Origin: a virus | DNA: 60,646 bases | Virus record (IMG/VR): IMGVR_UViG_3300028025_005244 | Span: 1 to 60,646 of that record | Direction: 5' to 3' (one strand) | Shown here: one piece after another, positions 30,716 through 40,346 of the stretch | Numbering within the stretch: position 1 is the first letter of the stretch | Layout of the letters: each line of letters starts with the position of its first letter | Position numbers and translations under genes: made by a program | The notes under the pieces: model-generated | What the model saw: the letters and a program-made list of their open reading frames with translations, nothing else | Database searches by the model: none | What the model was told of the DNA's origin: nothing

Positions 30716-30978
30716 CTACTCTTAACCTTATTTTTAGCACTACGCATCCTTATTCTTTGGCGAGGAGTTGTTCCGCCCCAAATTCCCTCTAACCAGGGAG
30801 TTTTTATTGCGTATTGCAAGCATTCATTAATGAGCGGACAAGCCGAACAAATGGTCTTAGCCTCTCTAAGAACCTCAGGATCTGTGTAGTCTTCGGGAAA
30901 GAAAAGATTAGAGTTTAAGTCATTACATAGCTGAGTGCCATTAAATGGATAATCTGAGTACTCAATATTAAGCTCCAT
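30712..30978 (-). CDS. WhiB-family Fe-S regulator
   Basis: 88 residues from the ATG at 30978; the longer upstream reading has a hydrophobic run that belongs to the helicase frame. Features are QLC-NDLNSNLFFP, CSACPLINEC, GIWGGTT and a basic tail RQRIRMRSAKNKVKSR, so all four Cys and the WhiB turn are canonical. Third and most canonical WhiB of the window. It overlaps the end of the DnaB-like gene by 11 bases. Confidence 0.92.
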   Translation of the reverse strand: MELNIEYSDYPFNGTQLCNDLNSNLFFPEDYTDPEVLREAKTICSACPLINECLQYAIKTPWLEGIWGGTTPRQRIRMRSAKNKVKSR

Positions 30979-32188
30979 ATTCTTGAAACTTCCCCTCTTC
31001 CCAATCCCAAAGTAGTTCAACTTCTGCTGGACCACAGTTACGGCTAGCAACAATGCGAAGTAAACGAGAGCTATCGTCTTCTTCATCTTGGCGCTGTAAA
31101 GCAAAGATCACGTCTGAGTCCTGGTGGAACGAAGACGAATACCCAATAGAGTCTGCAGTTACCTGACCCTTTTTCATTTTGTAACTTAATACCTGCGTGC
31201 TCTGTACGATAGGTATCTCATACTTTTGAGCAAGGCGTTTCATAGACTGAGTAATGTTTTTAAGAGCTAACGGGGTTCCGCGTTCTTGACTAATCTCGTC
31301 AAACATCAAATACACACCGTCTACAAAAAGAATTTGTGGGCGAAGTTTTTCAAGCTTTATAGCTAACTGAGAAACAGTTGCTCCGGAGATAGACTCTGTT
31401 AGATAGAACTTATGCATGCCTTCCATATCAGTAAGCATCTTTTGATAACGAGTTTCTTCAGAAGGATTAAGCGCTCCCCTAACCATACGTCCGTGTGAAA
31501 TATGCGCTCGCATAGCATCGTGACGGTGCTGTTGCTCTAGGTTGCTCATCTCAAAAGACTGAAACATAGGTACAAACCCATCGTTGTGGACGTTAACCGC
31601 CATCTGCATTGCAAGAACAGACTTACCCGTTTTAGGCGGGGCAATAATAGTTACAAGTTGTCCAGGCTGTAATCCGGCTGTTGCCATATCCATTACTTGG
31701 AATCCGGTGGCAATACCAAGCAAACCATTAGGACGAGTTTTAATATCTAAGTACTCTTGATAGCGATTCATCGCATCTTTAGTTAAATCAATTTCTGTTG
31801 GGGATCCTGAACCCTCGTCTATAAGAGTTGCAAAACCCTGGCCCATAATTTTAATTGCAGAGTTGTGATCCCCCACAGCAATTGCATCCGCAGCCTGTTG
31901 AACAACCTCAATAGATTTTTGACGTTTTCTAAATTCTATTAGTTGATCTAATAAATAATCTAAAGAGTCTTCTACAGCTAATAATTTATAAGTAGGGAAG
32001 TTATCTAATACTGTAGTTGCTGTAGGTACTTCTTGATACTTAGTCCAGTGGTTCCTTAAAAAATCCCAGATAAGTCTGCTGTCTTCATTAAAGAACCAGC
32101 TACTTTCTACGCCACGCTCTAGGAGTGGGGATATATCTCGAGTGCGAATAGCACGCGATATTAACCTCACCTCATTATCTGCAGCCAT
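30968..32188 (-). CDS. DnaB-like replicative helicase
   Basis: 406 residues. A helical N-terminal region (1-120) precedes a RecA-type ATPase core with Walker A APPKTGKS (183-190), ILFVDGVYLM for Walker B, and QVLSYK and QRQDEEDDSSRLLRI in the later motifs. It should unwind DNA as a hexamer at the fork with the primase and the DnaC-like loader encoded nearby. Confidence 0.88.
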   Translation of the reverse strand: MAADNEVRLISRAIRTRDISPLLERGVESSWFFNEDSRLIWDFLRNHWTKYQEVPTATTVLDNFPTYKLLAVEDSLDYLLDQLIEFRKRQKSIEVVQQAADAIAVGDHNSAIKIMGQGFATLIDEGSGSPTEIDLTKDAMNRYQEYLDIKTRPNGLLGIATGFQVMDMATAGLQPGQLVTIIAPPKTGKSVLAMQMAVNVHNDGFVPMFQSFEMSNLEQQHRHDAMRAHISHGRMVRGALNPSEETRYQKMLTDMEGMHKFYLTESISGATVSQLAIKLEKLRPQILFVDGVYLMFDEISQERGTPLALKNITQSMKRLAQKYEIPIVQSTQVLSYKMKKGQVTADSIGYSSSFHQDSDVIFALQRQDEEDDSSRLLRIVASRNCGPAEVELLWDWEEGKFQEYGA

Positions 32189-32598
32189 TACATTCTCCCC
32201 ATATCTAAATATTTTGCGCCGTATCTAAGACTTCTACTGGGTATGTCTACCACATATTTAAGTTCAGGTCTATATGGGAGTTCGCCAACCAGATCCGCTA
32301 CTACCGGATAACTATTTGTGTAGTTAAAGGGGTTAGTACCTAGATTGTCTAGATCCTCCATAATTTCTTTCATTTCTTTTCTTGTATAGCCAAAGCCAAC
32401 AAGTTCCATACTAAAATCATTCTTCTGTGCAAATCTCCAGAATAAAGATAGTGCTACTCTATTGTAGGTAACTTCTTCTGTATGTAGAGTTACTAAGCCG
32501 GCTAAAGTTTTCTTTACTGCGGGCCGCCTATTTAATATGCAATCAAGTGTTACAACTACACGAAGAGGTACTTCGTTAGAGATGTCTCCTTTTTGCAT
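32188..32598 (-). CDS. Hypothetical protein, weak HAD-like features
   Basis: 136 residues. The beginning, VVVTLDCILN, resembles HAD motif I with the nucleophile again missing. It is otherwise a small alpha/beta protein ending RYGAKYLDMGRM. The likeness is too weak for a firm call. It shares its stop base with the helicase start. Confidence 0.55.
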   Translation of the reverse strand: MQKGDISNEVPLRVVVTLDCILNRRPAVKKTLAGLVTLHTEEVTYNRVALSLFWRFAQKNDFSMELVGFGYTRKEMKEIMEDLDNLGTNPFNYTNSYPVVADLVGELPYRPELKYVVDIPSRSLRYGAKYLDMGRM

Positions 32599-32602
32599 AA
32601 CA

Positions 32603-32911
32603 TTACAGTACCAAAGGTTTTCCGTATTTCAAAATTAATTCTCTAAATGCCTCTACTGAGGTTTCGGCTGCGTCAATCTCTTCTCTAGGAATTACCTTAG
32701 ACGTAATCTCTATTGGGTACATACCTTCGCTAAGCCGAGACTTACACCAATTTACGTGGCGGCATACATTTCTTCCGGTAAACCCGTCACAAGAACAGCG
32801 AAGGCTGGAGTCAGTATAAATTTGTACTTCGCAGACCCCCGTAGTTGAAATAAAAAACTGTATGGTCTTCCAACCTGGAAGCTGTGACTTCTTAAAGTTA
32901 TTCTTTTTCAT
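32603..32911 (-). CDS. SWIM zinc-finger protein
   Basis: 102 residues from the ATG at 32911 (GGAGAAGAA upstream). The SWIM signature CxC-x(n)-CxH is seen as CSC-DGFTGRNV-CRH. SWIM domains bind DNA or proteins and accompany Rad51-paralog complexes and SNF2 ATPases in cells. Here the domain stands nearly alone. It could be a partner of the SNF2-type helicase or RecA of this phage; that is inference. It overlaps the loader gene by 14 bases. Confidence 0.75.
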   Translation of the reverse strand: MKKNNFKKSQLPGWKTIQFFISTTGVCEVQIYTDSSLRCSCDGFTGRNVCRHVNWCKSRLSEGMYPIEITSKVIPREEIDAAETSVEAFRELILKYGKPLVL

Positions 32912-33587
32912 TTCTTCTCCGATCTCCTTTTGGAGCATTTACAACTAAGGGTATAAACGCTTCGTGTATAAAACTGGACATAGGCTCACCATACACAGTT
33001 TCCCAATCTTTTGTCGGAACGTTTGTTGTAATTATCGTTGGCAAGCCCGAATTAAATCTAGAGCGCAGAAGGGCGTCAAAGGTATTCTCAGCCCACCCGG
33101 TAGCAGTCCGGTACTCCTTGCCTAGGTCGTCCAACACAAACAGCTGTAAGTTCTCTACAGGGCTTAGATCCCCAAAGATTGCATCTATCTCTCTTTGGTC
33201 TGATTCGTTCTCTTCGTCCCACTGAGCCTTCTGAGTACGCAAAAGCTTTGGATAGTCCATAAAAGCCCCTAGGCGAGGAGGTAGGGCTTCCGTTGGGCCG
33301 TATAAACGATCGGGAATGGCCCTAATAAGGCTTTGAAGGGCCACAGAAGCTATCGTGGTCTTTCCGTGACCCGGTTTACCTACCAAAAGGATGCCAAGGC
33401 CGCAGATAGGGGATCCAGGGGTTCTAATGACCTTTCCAGATAGAACTGACTCCGTCCAAGCCATGACCTGAGTTTTGGTGTCAGAATCATCTAAGTCTGA
33501 GAACTCCATACCCAGAGTTTTTACGGGAACTCCTGAACGGCTAAGTCGACTTCTAGTGCTAGGGCGTTCTTGGTTAATGTCGTACAT
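32898..33587 (-). CDS. DnaC-like helicase loader (AAA+ ATPase)
   Basis: 229 residues. Walker A GKPGHGKT (70-77), Walker B LFVLDDLG, sensor I TIITTNV and a C-terminal arginine-rich end identify a DnaC/IstB-type AAA+ protein. It likely loads the DnaB-like helicase encoded downstream. It shares one base with the upstream gene's stop. Confidence 0.88.
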   Translation of the reverse strand: MYDINQERPSTRSRLSRSGVPVKTLGMEFSDLDDSDTKTQVMAWTESVLSGKVIRTPGSPICGLGILLVGKPGHGKTTIASVALQSLIRAIPDRLYGPTEALPPRLGAFMDYPKLLRTQKAQWDEENESDQREIDAIFGDLSPVENLQLFVLDDLGKEYRTATGWAENTFDALLRSRFNSGLPTIITTNVPTKDWETVYGEPMSSFIHEAFIPLVVNAPKGDRRRNEKE

Positions 33588-34540
33588 TAGTTACCTCCAA
33601 GTAGTTTTAACATTTTTTCTTGGTGCGCCAAGAAGTTGTCGTCAACATACTCGACCTCAGACTTTGTTGTCAACCCGTGAATTGTTGGGTAGTAAGCAAT
33701 AAAGCGACGCCACATTGGAGTACCTACTCCGGAGTTGTGTAAGTTTCTAGGGTCAGCAAAAAACATTCTGATCCCTTTTAAGATTGAAGATCTGTGTACG
33801 CCTTGGCCAACAAGCTTATTCATCCAACTGATTAAGGACTTGCCGTTGACTTGTCCTGGAATGCCGGGACAGTGTTCTCGGATCTTGTCATAGAACTCAG
33901 CAATCAAATCATCCGTAGTCCAGTTGTCTTCTAGACGCTCGTATCTGCGCATAGATGCCGGGACGGCTTCAAAGGTTGTTGCTTTGTACTTCAAGTTAAT
34001 CTTCGCCTGCTTATCCTGGATCTTTCCGATAGCCCCAGAATCTGAGTCTTCAACAAAGCCGCGAGTTTTTTTCTTAGGCTCTTCGCCTTCTTCCAGAATT
34101 GGCCAACCCATTTCAACCTCCTTGGTTATCGGGGCACCCGATTGATTAGAATTACGTAGTAATTCTAATTCTTTATAGCTCTCTAATGACTTACTACTAG
34201 TAGTGACTGGTTCACCGACGTACGGAATTCCAGGCGTCGGTAAATCAGGCGTCGGTACTGGTTGATAATTCCAGTTAAATAGGTCTACGTACTTCTTTCC
34301 TAGTTCAGTAAACTTAAGTGAAGTAACCCATCGTCCATTAGACGTTTGTTCTTTTACGGCTTTTATATACCCTGAGCGTTTTAGCTCAGTCATAGCCGAT
34401 CTAATTGCGTCTCGGCCTTCATTCATATAGTTGCCTTCTTGAATTTCACTAGAAGACATAACTCTTCCTACAGTAGCAAATAACATCCACGTAGCCCTGG
34501 CTAATCCTGACAGGTGTGGATTTGTATTTGGTGCGTGCAT
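33587..34540 (-). CDS. Replication initiator-like winged-helix protein
   Basis: 317 residues from the ATG at 34540 (AGGAGGGCAG upstream). The N-terminal 90 residues form a winged helix (YMNEGRDAIRSAMTELKRSG, then a beta wing). A Pro-rich linker follows, then a helical C-terminal domain about 190-310. The combination next to a DnaC-type loader is that of phage initiator or DnaD-like proteins that recruit the loader to an origin. No iteron-type origin was seen inside the gene. Confidence 0.65.
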   Translation of the reverse strand: MHAPNTNPHLSGLARATWMLFATVGRVMSSSEIQEGNYMNEGRDAIRSAMTELKRSGYIKAVKEQTSNGRWVTSLKFTELGKKYVDLFNWNYQPVPTPDLPTPGIPYVGEPVTTSSKSLESYKELELLRNSNQSGAPITKEVEMGWPILEEGEEPKKKTRGFVEDSDSGAIGKIQDKQAKINLKYKATTFEAVPASMRRYERLEDNWTTDDLIAEFYDKIREHCPGIPGQVNGKSLISWMNKLVGQGVHRSSILKGIRMFFADPRNLHNSGVGTPMWRRFIAYYPTIHGLTTKSEVEYVDDNFLAHQEKMLKLLGGN

Positions 34541-34559
34541 CTGCCCTCCTCTTTTAATT

Positions 34560-34835
34560 TTATATCTTTTCAACCTTTTGGGGTAGTCCCCTAAATTCTC
34601 GAAGCGATATTCCGGTGAAAGTTTGCTCTACGACTATGGACATTGTCAAACCCAAAAAAGTAGCCGCTAAGGAGTAGACAAGTAAAAACTGCAGGCTACA
34701 ACCTAAAAGCATACAAAAAGGGACAGAAAGGGCTAAAGCTAATAAACCCCGCCATTTACCTATAGAAAATATTAAACTTTCTACGGCAGACAGAACACAC
34801 GCAACAGCAAGCGAAACAATAAAAACTGTTGTCAT
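34560..34835 (-). CDS. Three-TM membrane protein
   Basis: 91 residues with hydrophobic helices at about 3-20, 28-46 and 50-70, then a charged C-terminus. It is placed between the tail module and the replication genes. Not recognised. Confidence 0.6.
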   Translation of the reverse strand: MTTVFIVSLAVACVLSAVESLIFSIGKWRGLLALALSVPFCMLLGCSLQFLLVYSLAATFLGLTMSIVVEQTFTGISLREFRGLPQKVEKI

Positions 34836-34844
34836 TTAATGATC

Positions 34845-37800
34845 CTACTCTCTAAATACAACCCTGTCGATGTTGAAAGATTGGGTTGCATCAAAGGTAC
34901 TCGGTATAAATGTAATTGTCAATTTTGCGGAAGCAGCGTTTAGGGTAGCTAAAGCAGGGAATGTGTTTGAGATGTATGCCCAACGATCAGTTCGGGTTAC
35001 TGTAACTGACTTCTCTGTGTATTGAGCTGTAACATCAAGTACCTTTGTTGGGTCATTTGGAAACGCCGGATCTTGAATTAGTACCGGCAGTACAGATCCT
35101 GTAGGTGTATAGAACGTTACCTTAAGCTTATACGTACCTGCAGACAGGGCATTTTCTGGCTTAATAGCAATAGAGGCATAATAACCTTGACCTGAAACAA
35201 CAGGCACAGTTCCTGAGGTTATTCCAAATACCTTAGTAGCGTTAGATGTGCCAGAGGTCGTTACTCTACACCAAGAAGTTCCGTGAGTAATTTGATCGCC
35301 AAACAAAGATCCCCTAGAAGTTTTTCTAACTAGCGTTGAGTTTTCTGGTACCCACTTATCCAAGTCATTTTCAAAAGAAGCAGAAGGTATTAAAGACTCT
35401 ATTAGCTCTGGGTATCCCTCAGACTCTAAGCCCGGCTTTACAGCCCAACTACTGCCGTGAGGCATTACTAAAGCAAGTGAGTTGCGTAATCTAGAAAACT
35501 TAACCGCATAGTTGGGAAAGTATGAACTACGGCTAGCGTTAGTGTTTAAAACTCTATCTACCAGGTAGGTATTAGAACTTCCTGAGATAGGAACTATTGA
35601 GCTGGTAACGGAAGCTGGGTTAAGGAATACGCTAGGAATTTTTCCGTACTCTGCCTGAACACCGTCAATATGGAAGAACGTTGTTGGAGTTCCCACATAG
35701 GTGGCGGGAGGATCAATTTTAATATTTAAAACAAAACTTGTTTCTCCAACGGCTAGCTGCTTTACTGCATATATTCTTGTCCATTGATATTTATCTTTTT
35801 CAGATACAAAGGTTGTTGATTGAAAAGCGGTACTCCCTAAATTAACTGTATAGCTTCCCTCAGCCGCACGAACATAAGCAGATACTACAAAGTCCTCGCC
35901 GCCCTTTGCTGGAGATGGAAGAACAACTGTTGTAGATATATTTCCGCCAGTTGTTGCAACATATGTTAGCTTGCCCATCTTAGACCCATACTTTGCAGTG
36001 TATGTTCCGCTTGTAGGAGTTCCTAAAGTTCCATTAGAATTTTTTACTGGCACTAGGGTAGACCCTGGAGCAGTATCCATAGTTAAAGTTCCTACATTGG
36101 CAGTCCAAGTTGAGATTGTTTCAAAAGAAGGTTCTTGAATAAAGTTATATACATTTTTATACTCCCACAGGCAGTCCCCAGGGAAAAAATACGGCTCAGT
36201 AACTGGAGTGCTAGACACCGGAGCACTAGACCCGTCAAAAAATGGTAGAGAAAGAGCGGTAGGTTGTAATAAACAAGAGTCAATGTAAGCAGACTCACCC
36301 ACGGCGCAGTTTGGAAATATAATGAAAACCTTTACTACAGGGTTTCCGGAATCTCGAGTGTATGCTGGAGCAATTGCAGATATAGAAATTCGTGTTCTAA
36401 CCGGCACTCTTTGTGAACTTACTACGGTATTAGTTAAGGTAACTTCGTTAGACTGCACGGAGTATATAGCTGAGTCGTAGTATTCCCCATCAACATCATT
36501 TAAAATTAAAGTCTGTTGTTCAATAGACTCTCTGTTCGAAAACTCCATTTTAATTACGGCTTTATTTATAATTGTTGAGTCGGTACTTACGTAAGCACTA
36601 AAGGTATAGTTTTGGCCTGGATCTATAGATATCCAGTCGCTAGCTACATACATTTGACTTGAATTTGACGCAGTCAATGCTCCAACAGAAGAACCAAAAA
36701 ATATCGAGTTTGAAGACACAAAAGATTTAGATACAAAGTTTGAGTTACTAGAGGACAACCAGCCACCCGTACCGTCTTCAAAAGAGGGGTTTGGAACTAG
36801 GTTTTCTTTAGATCCTTGAAGGTACACATTTACTTGCTTTGCGTCCTCAAAAGCAAGGCTATATTTAGACTCTGAAAATTGAGTTTTATCTAACAGAACC
36901 TTTGTTTCAGAAAGAGTGCTAGGTGTTATTAATAGTTCAATTGATGCGTAAGCTGCGTCTAGTGGGGATACCCGACCTAATCTTCCTGCAGAAGATCCGG
37001 AGGTAAACTCTTTCCAAGAGCTTGAAGAGGTAATGGGTGCGGTTAACGCGGTAGAGCTAAGGGTCTCTCCAAGGTAATTCCACCAGTTAATCTTTACTGA
37101 AAGAGTAAAAGAGTTTCCGTCAACTTCTCTAAACCAACCAGTAAATAAGTATTCTTTATTTCCGTCAACTGGGATACCTAAAAGAGGCATTTTAGCGTTA
37201 GCTATAGGTAACTGCAAAGTTGCTGGGGATACTGTAGATGTACTTTCTGATACAGTAAATACTCCGAAGCCAACTTCTTTTGGTGGATACAAAGAGTCAT
37301 TTACCCAAGCTTTGGGTGGGGTAATAGCCGTACCTAAAACTGCTGCTGAGTTTTCAAATTTTACCGAAGTTTTAGTTCCACGGGTAATGTGCCAGCGACC
37401 AGTAGATTCTTCAAAAGAAGAGTCATTGTAGTCCAGCATAAGATTGTGTCCTAGTTTAATTTCAGAGCTTAAGTGTGTAAGTCCGGTAACATAACCAGAT
37501 ACTGCTCCTTTTGTCCCCTTAACAGAGTTAATTACGTTTCCCGCTCTATACAGGGATCGATGATAGCTGTCGCCCAAAGCAGGTTCATAATTAAAACCTA
37601 GATCTAAAATTTGTGATTCTAAAAGAGCGCTAGGAATTGCGTTTGATGACGATTTGGATATTAGCTCAGCTTCAGCATTGAGTTTATCGTACATAAACGT
37701 GTAGGCTGAGAGTGTTCTAGAAAAAGCATTAGTTTCAGCTTCACCAACAGCATCTCCAATACCGTTATCCGTGTTAAACCAGATACGCGGCAACCAGTTA

Positions 37801-38210
37801 ATTAATTTGGATAGTGTGTCTGTTTCTTGAGTTACAATTATGTTAGTGTCTCCGCAAAAAATCCAACGTTTTACGCCTTGAGTACCGCCAAAAACCCAAA
37901 TTGAATAGTTAACCTCACGGTTATCAGTTGATACGTCATTGTCAATATAGGTAGTTCTAAACGCAGAAATTACATCTCCATCTAAATAGATTCCCTCAAA
38001 TGGCGTGTCAGGAACCCCGGAGAATCCGCGAACAACTCTCCAATGGGTAGGCTCTTCATCCTCGGGCGCAGGAGTAATTGATCCCCAAGCCAAGGATATA
38101 GAGTTAAAGTTATACGACCATGATCTGATCCCTGAGGCATAGTAAGTCCTACTTACTTCACGCTCGCCGTACTTGGATATACCATACGTCGCAATACTAT
38201 ATTTTGCCAT
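34845..38210 (-). CDS. Baseplate gpI-like protein fused to carbohydrate-binding modules
   Basis: 1121 residues. About 130-260 resembles the P2 gpI/tail-protein domain (SKLINWLPRIWFN, then ESQILDLGFNYEP), which joins fibre to baseplate. From about 300 on there are at least four repeats of a jelly-roll carbohydrate-binding type, each opening with a NLVPNPSFEDGTGGW-like or ESLIPSASFENDLDKWVPE-like motif. This suggests a receptor-binding side fibre or spike for sugar polymers on the host wall. It follows the gpJ-like gene as in Mu/P2-type baseplates. Confidence 0.8.
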   Translation of the reverse strand: MAKYSIATYGISKYGEREVSRTYYASGIRSWSYNFNSISLAWGSITPAPEDEEPTHWRVVRGFSGVPDTPFEGIYLDGDVISAFRTTYIDNDVSTDNREVNYSIWVFGGTQGVKRWIFCGDTNIIVTQETDTLSKLINWLPRIWFNTDNGIGDAVGEAETNAFSRTLSAYTFMYDKLNAEAELISKSSSNAIPSALLESQILDLGFNYEPALGDSYHRSLYRAGNVINSVKGTKGAVSGYVTGLTHLSSEIKLGHNLMLDYNDSSFEESTGRWHITRGTKTSVKFENSAAVLGTAITPPKAWVNDSLYPPKEVGFGVFTVSESTSTVSPATLQLPIANAKMPLLGIPVDGNKEYLFTGWFREVDGNSFTLSVKINWWNYLGETLSSTALTAPITSSSSWKEFTSGSSAGRLGRVSPLDAAYASIELLITPSTLSETKVLLDKTQFSESKYSLAFEDAKQVNVYLQGSKENLVPNPSFEDGTGGWLSSSNSNFVSKSFVSSNSIFFGSSVGALTASNSSQMYVASDWISIDPGQNYTFSAYVSTDSTIINKAVIKMEFSNRESIEQQTLILNDVDGEYYDSAIYSVQSNEVTLTNTVVSSQRVPVRTRISISAIAPAYTRDSGNPVVKVFIIFPNCAVGESAYIDSCLLQPTALSLPFFDGSSAPVSSTPVTEPYFFPGDCLWEYKNVYNFIQEPSFETISTWTANVGTLTMDTAPGSTLVPVKNSNGTLGTPTSGTYTAKYGSKMGKLTYVATTGGNISTTVVLPSPAKGGEDFVVSAYVRAAEGSYTVNLGSTAFQSTTFVSEKDKYQWTRIYAVKQLAVGETSFVLNIKIDPPATYVGTPTTFFHIDGVQAEYGKIPSVFLNPASVTSSIVPISGSSNTYLVDRVLNTNASRSSYFPNYAVKFSRLRNSLALVMPHGSSWAVKPGLESEGYPELIESLIPSASFENDLDKWVPENSTLVRKTSRGSLFGDQITHGTSWCRVTTSGTSNATKVFGITSGTVPVVSGQGYYASIAIKPENALSAGTYKLKVTFYTPTGSVLPVLIQDPAFPNDPTKVLDVTAQYTEKSVTVTRTDRWAYISNTFPALATLNAASAKLTITFIPSTFDATQSFNIDRVVFRE

Positions 38211-38219
38211 GTTTTAAGT

Positions 38220-38783
38220 TTACATCCCCGCAAATAAGAATGGGCTAATAGACGCCGCATTAGCTATAGCTGTTGCAGTAGCGGCTTGAGTAGCAGCTGC
38301 AGAAATAGCATTAGTTAAGGCAACATAGTCTGTACTTGTATTATACAGGACGTTAAAGGTTCCTACTCTAGGCCTGCCGGTGTTATCTACGTTAAATCCT
38401 AAAGCAGTTGATGAGTCTCGAGTTTCAAATAGGTTAAATAAGTTTCCAGTACGGGCGGTTATAGTTAATCCGGTTCGCCCAGCAATAGGGGAGATATTAT
38501 CTCCTGTTTTGGCTACGTAGTTTGCAGAGCTTCCTGTTCCGTTTACTAGCCCAGCTTCAATATTTTTTAGTCTAGCTCCTAAGGAGTTCCAGTTAATATC
38601 TTGAACAAACGTTCCAGAATAGTTAGAAACTAAGATGCTTGTATCATTTACGGCAGCACCAAGAGACGTTTCTATAGCGCGAACTTCATCTTGAATGACG
38701 TTTACGTGGTCAGCTAAAACTGTATCTTGGATATCAATTTTATTCTGTAATTGACGTACTGAGGACGGGAAGGAAGCGGTCAT
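38220..38783 (-). CDS. Tail fibre-associated structural protein
   Basis: 187 residues. It starts with a coiled-coil-like helix (VRQLQNKIDIQDTVLADHVN), then a beta-rich centre and an Ala/Thr-rich C-terminal helix. Its place between gpJ and the gpI/fibre protein indicates a baseplate-to-fibre connector or short fibre. No named family. Confidence 0.6.
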   Translation of the reverse strand: MTASFPSSVRQLQNKIDIQDTVLADHVNVIQDEVRAIETSLGAAVNDTSILVSNYSGTFVQDINWNSLGARLKNIEAGLVNGTGSSANYVAKTGDNISPIAGRTGLTITARTGNLFNLFETRDSSTALGFNVDNTGRPRVGTFNVLYNTSTDYVALTNAISAAATQAATATAIANAASISPFLFAGM

Positions 38784-38798
38784 TTTTTACCTATCTCT

Positions 38799-40346
38799 TT
38801 AGATGTTAATTCCGCCGGATACCTCGATTAGCAGGTTAGCTGGAATCAGGTACGGAATTTGGTTTGGTTCTAGGATTATGTCTTGGGCAGAGGATCCGCC
38901 GTCAACGTTTAGCTTTGTTACCGATACTGAAGTTACACCAGTTAACGGGGACAATGCTGAGATAATTGAAGAAAGGGATATATTTCTAGCAAACGTATTC
39001 TTTTCATAAGAGAAGAGCCCAGTATCACCAGAAAGAAGTGCTTTATACACATCAAGACGCGCAGTGCTTTTTTTATAAGTGTCTTTTATTAAAACAGTAA
39101 CTTCTAACCGCAACGGCATGTATTGTGGAGGCAAGACGTTTAAGGTTACGCCTACAGGAATCTTGTCATCCATATAGAGCTCTACGTCTCTTTTAAGGCT
39201 AGTCCAGGAAGGAGTTACGGATCCTGAAATTATGCCCGGGGTAGCGCTACCATCATTCTGTACTTGAAGGTATACGTTAACTAAAGAGTACACTGAAGAT
39301 GCGGCATTTGTCTTTCCCACTAACGGAACTAGTGATGAAAGATACTTATAATCATTTAAAGTTACCGCACGATTTCGTGAAATGATGGCATTTTTAATTT
39401 TAGATCTAATTTGTGTTTGGCTATCAGCATCCGCACCCCCGGTTGCGGCCGTGGTATTGTTTACAGTAAAGAATGAAACTGCTTCTGGGTCTATATTTCC
39501 AGGAATAAATGAGACTTCACTTACCGCACCTGAAATTACGTTTCCATAACGGCCAACGCTAATCTTATAGGTTGCACTAATTGCTTGTGAGGCAGGAGGA
39601 ATAGCGCCGTTAATTCCGTCACCAAAAAGTACGTTTAGAGTTCCGTCCGTATTTTGGTTTGCTGTAAATACTAAGTCATTTGGGCCGTACTCTACAAGGT
39701 TATCCACATACTGCCAAGGTGCAAATGCTACTCCCTGCCCTACGTAGACAACAAGAGATGCGTCAATAATGCCACTTTCAAGAATTTGAAAAGACTGGTT
39801 AGCGCTTCCAGTTGACGTACCAATACTAGATGGAAGTGGTTTATGAAATACTGGGTCAATGTAATCTTCTTTATCAGTGTTTACTGTTTTTCCCTCAACA
39901 CAAACAACGTTTACTGTTGCATTTGGCGCAATTGCTGTAAAGGGTTGGGTAGTTTCAAAGTATGCTTGAGAAAAAGGGCCGTAATTTAACGGGGCCATTA
40001 CCTGAGTTCCAACGGGCAAACTTACCGGAGCATCGCTATCATTTGTAAAGGACACGGTTACGGTAGCTGGGGTCGGACCTGAGGGGCGGTACCCGTATAG
40101 AGATGCAAAATTTAAAAGGGTCTCTGTTTTTACGGCAGTTTCTACCTGGGTTTCATTAGCAACTCTGTCGATGTAGTAGGACATAATGTCGCCCATATAA
40201 GCAAAAGCTTCGAGCAAAGCATTACCAAGGTCTGACGGATCGGTAGGGTTCCAAGCTCCGCCTGTTTTTAGGTTTACTAGGCTTATTAATTCATTTTTTA
40301 AGGCCGAGTAATCCCTAGAAGTGTAGTCAATTTGAATTTCACTCAT
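38799..40346 (-). CDS. Baseplate J-like protein (gpJ)
   Basis: 515 residues. The N-terminal DYTSRDYSALKNELISL, then LLEAFAYMGDIMSYYIDR, and the LASLYGYRP-like and later SRNRAVTLNDYKYL motifs are those of the Mu gp47/P2 gpJ/T4 gp6 baseplate wedge family. It builds the outer wedge ring of a contractile tail. It overlaps the gp25-like gene by four bases. Confidence 0.9.
   Translation of the reverse strand: MSEIQIDYTSRDYSALKNELISLVNLKTGGAWNPTDPSDLGNALLEAFAYMGDIMSYYIDRVANETQVETAVKTETLLNFASLYGYRPSGPTPATVTVSFTNDSDAPVSLPVGTQVMAPLNYGPFSQAYFETTQPFTAIAPNATVNVVCVEGKTVNTDKEDYIDPVFHKPLPSSIGTSTGSANQSFQILESGIIDASLVVYVGQGVAFAPWQYVDNLVEYGPNDLVFTANQNTDGTLNVLFGDGINGAIPPASQAISATYKISVGRYGNVISGAVSEVSFIPGNIDPEAVSFFTVNNTTAATGGADADSQTQIRSKIKNAIISRNRAVTLNDYKYLSSLVPLVGKTNAASSVYSLVNVYLQVQNDGSATPGIISGSVTPSWTSLKRDVELYMDDKIPVGVTLNVLPPQYMPLRLEVTVLIKDTYKKSTARLDVYKALLSGDTGLFSYEKNTFARNISLSSIISALSPLTGVTSVSVTKLNVDGGSSAQDIILEPNQIPYLIPANLLIEVSGGINI

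Noticed and set aside
30979-31104. Hydrophobic signal-like extension of the third WhiB
   Set aside because: It overlaps the helicase C-terminus in another frame; a membrane segment is not expected in WhiB and the internal ATG at 30978 gives a canonical length.
32188-32598. Second HAD phosphatase
   Set aside because: Only a weak motif I-like start (VVVTLDCILN); motifs II and IV are not convincing, so kept as hypothetical.
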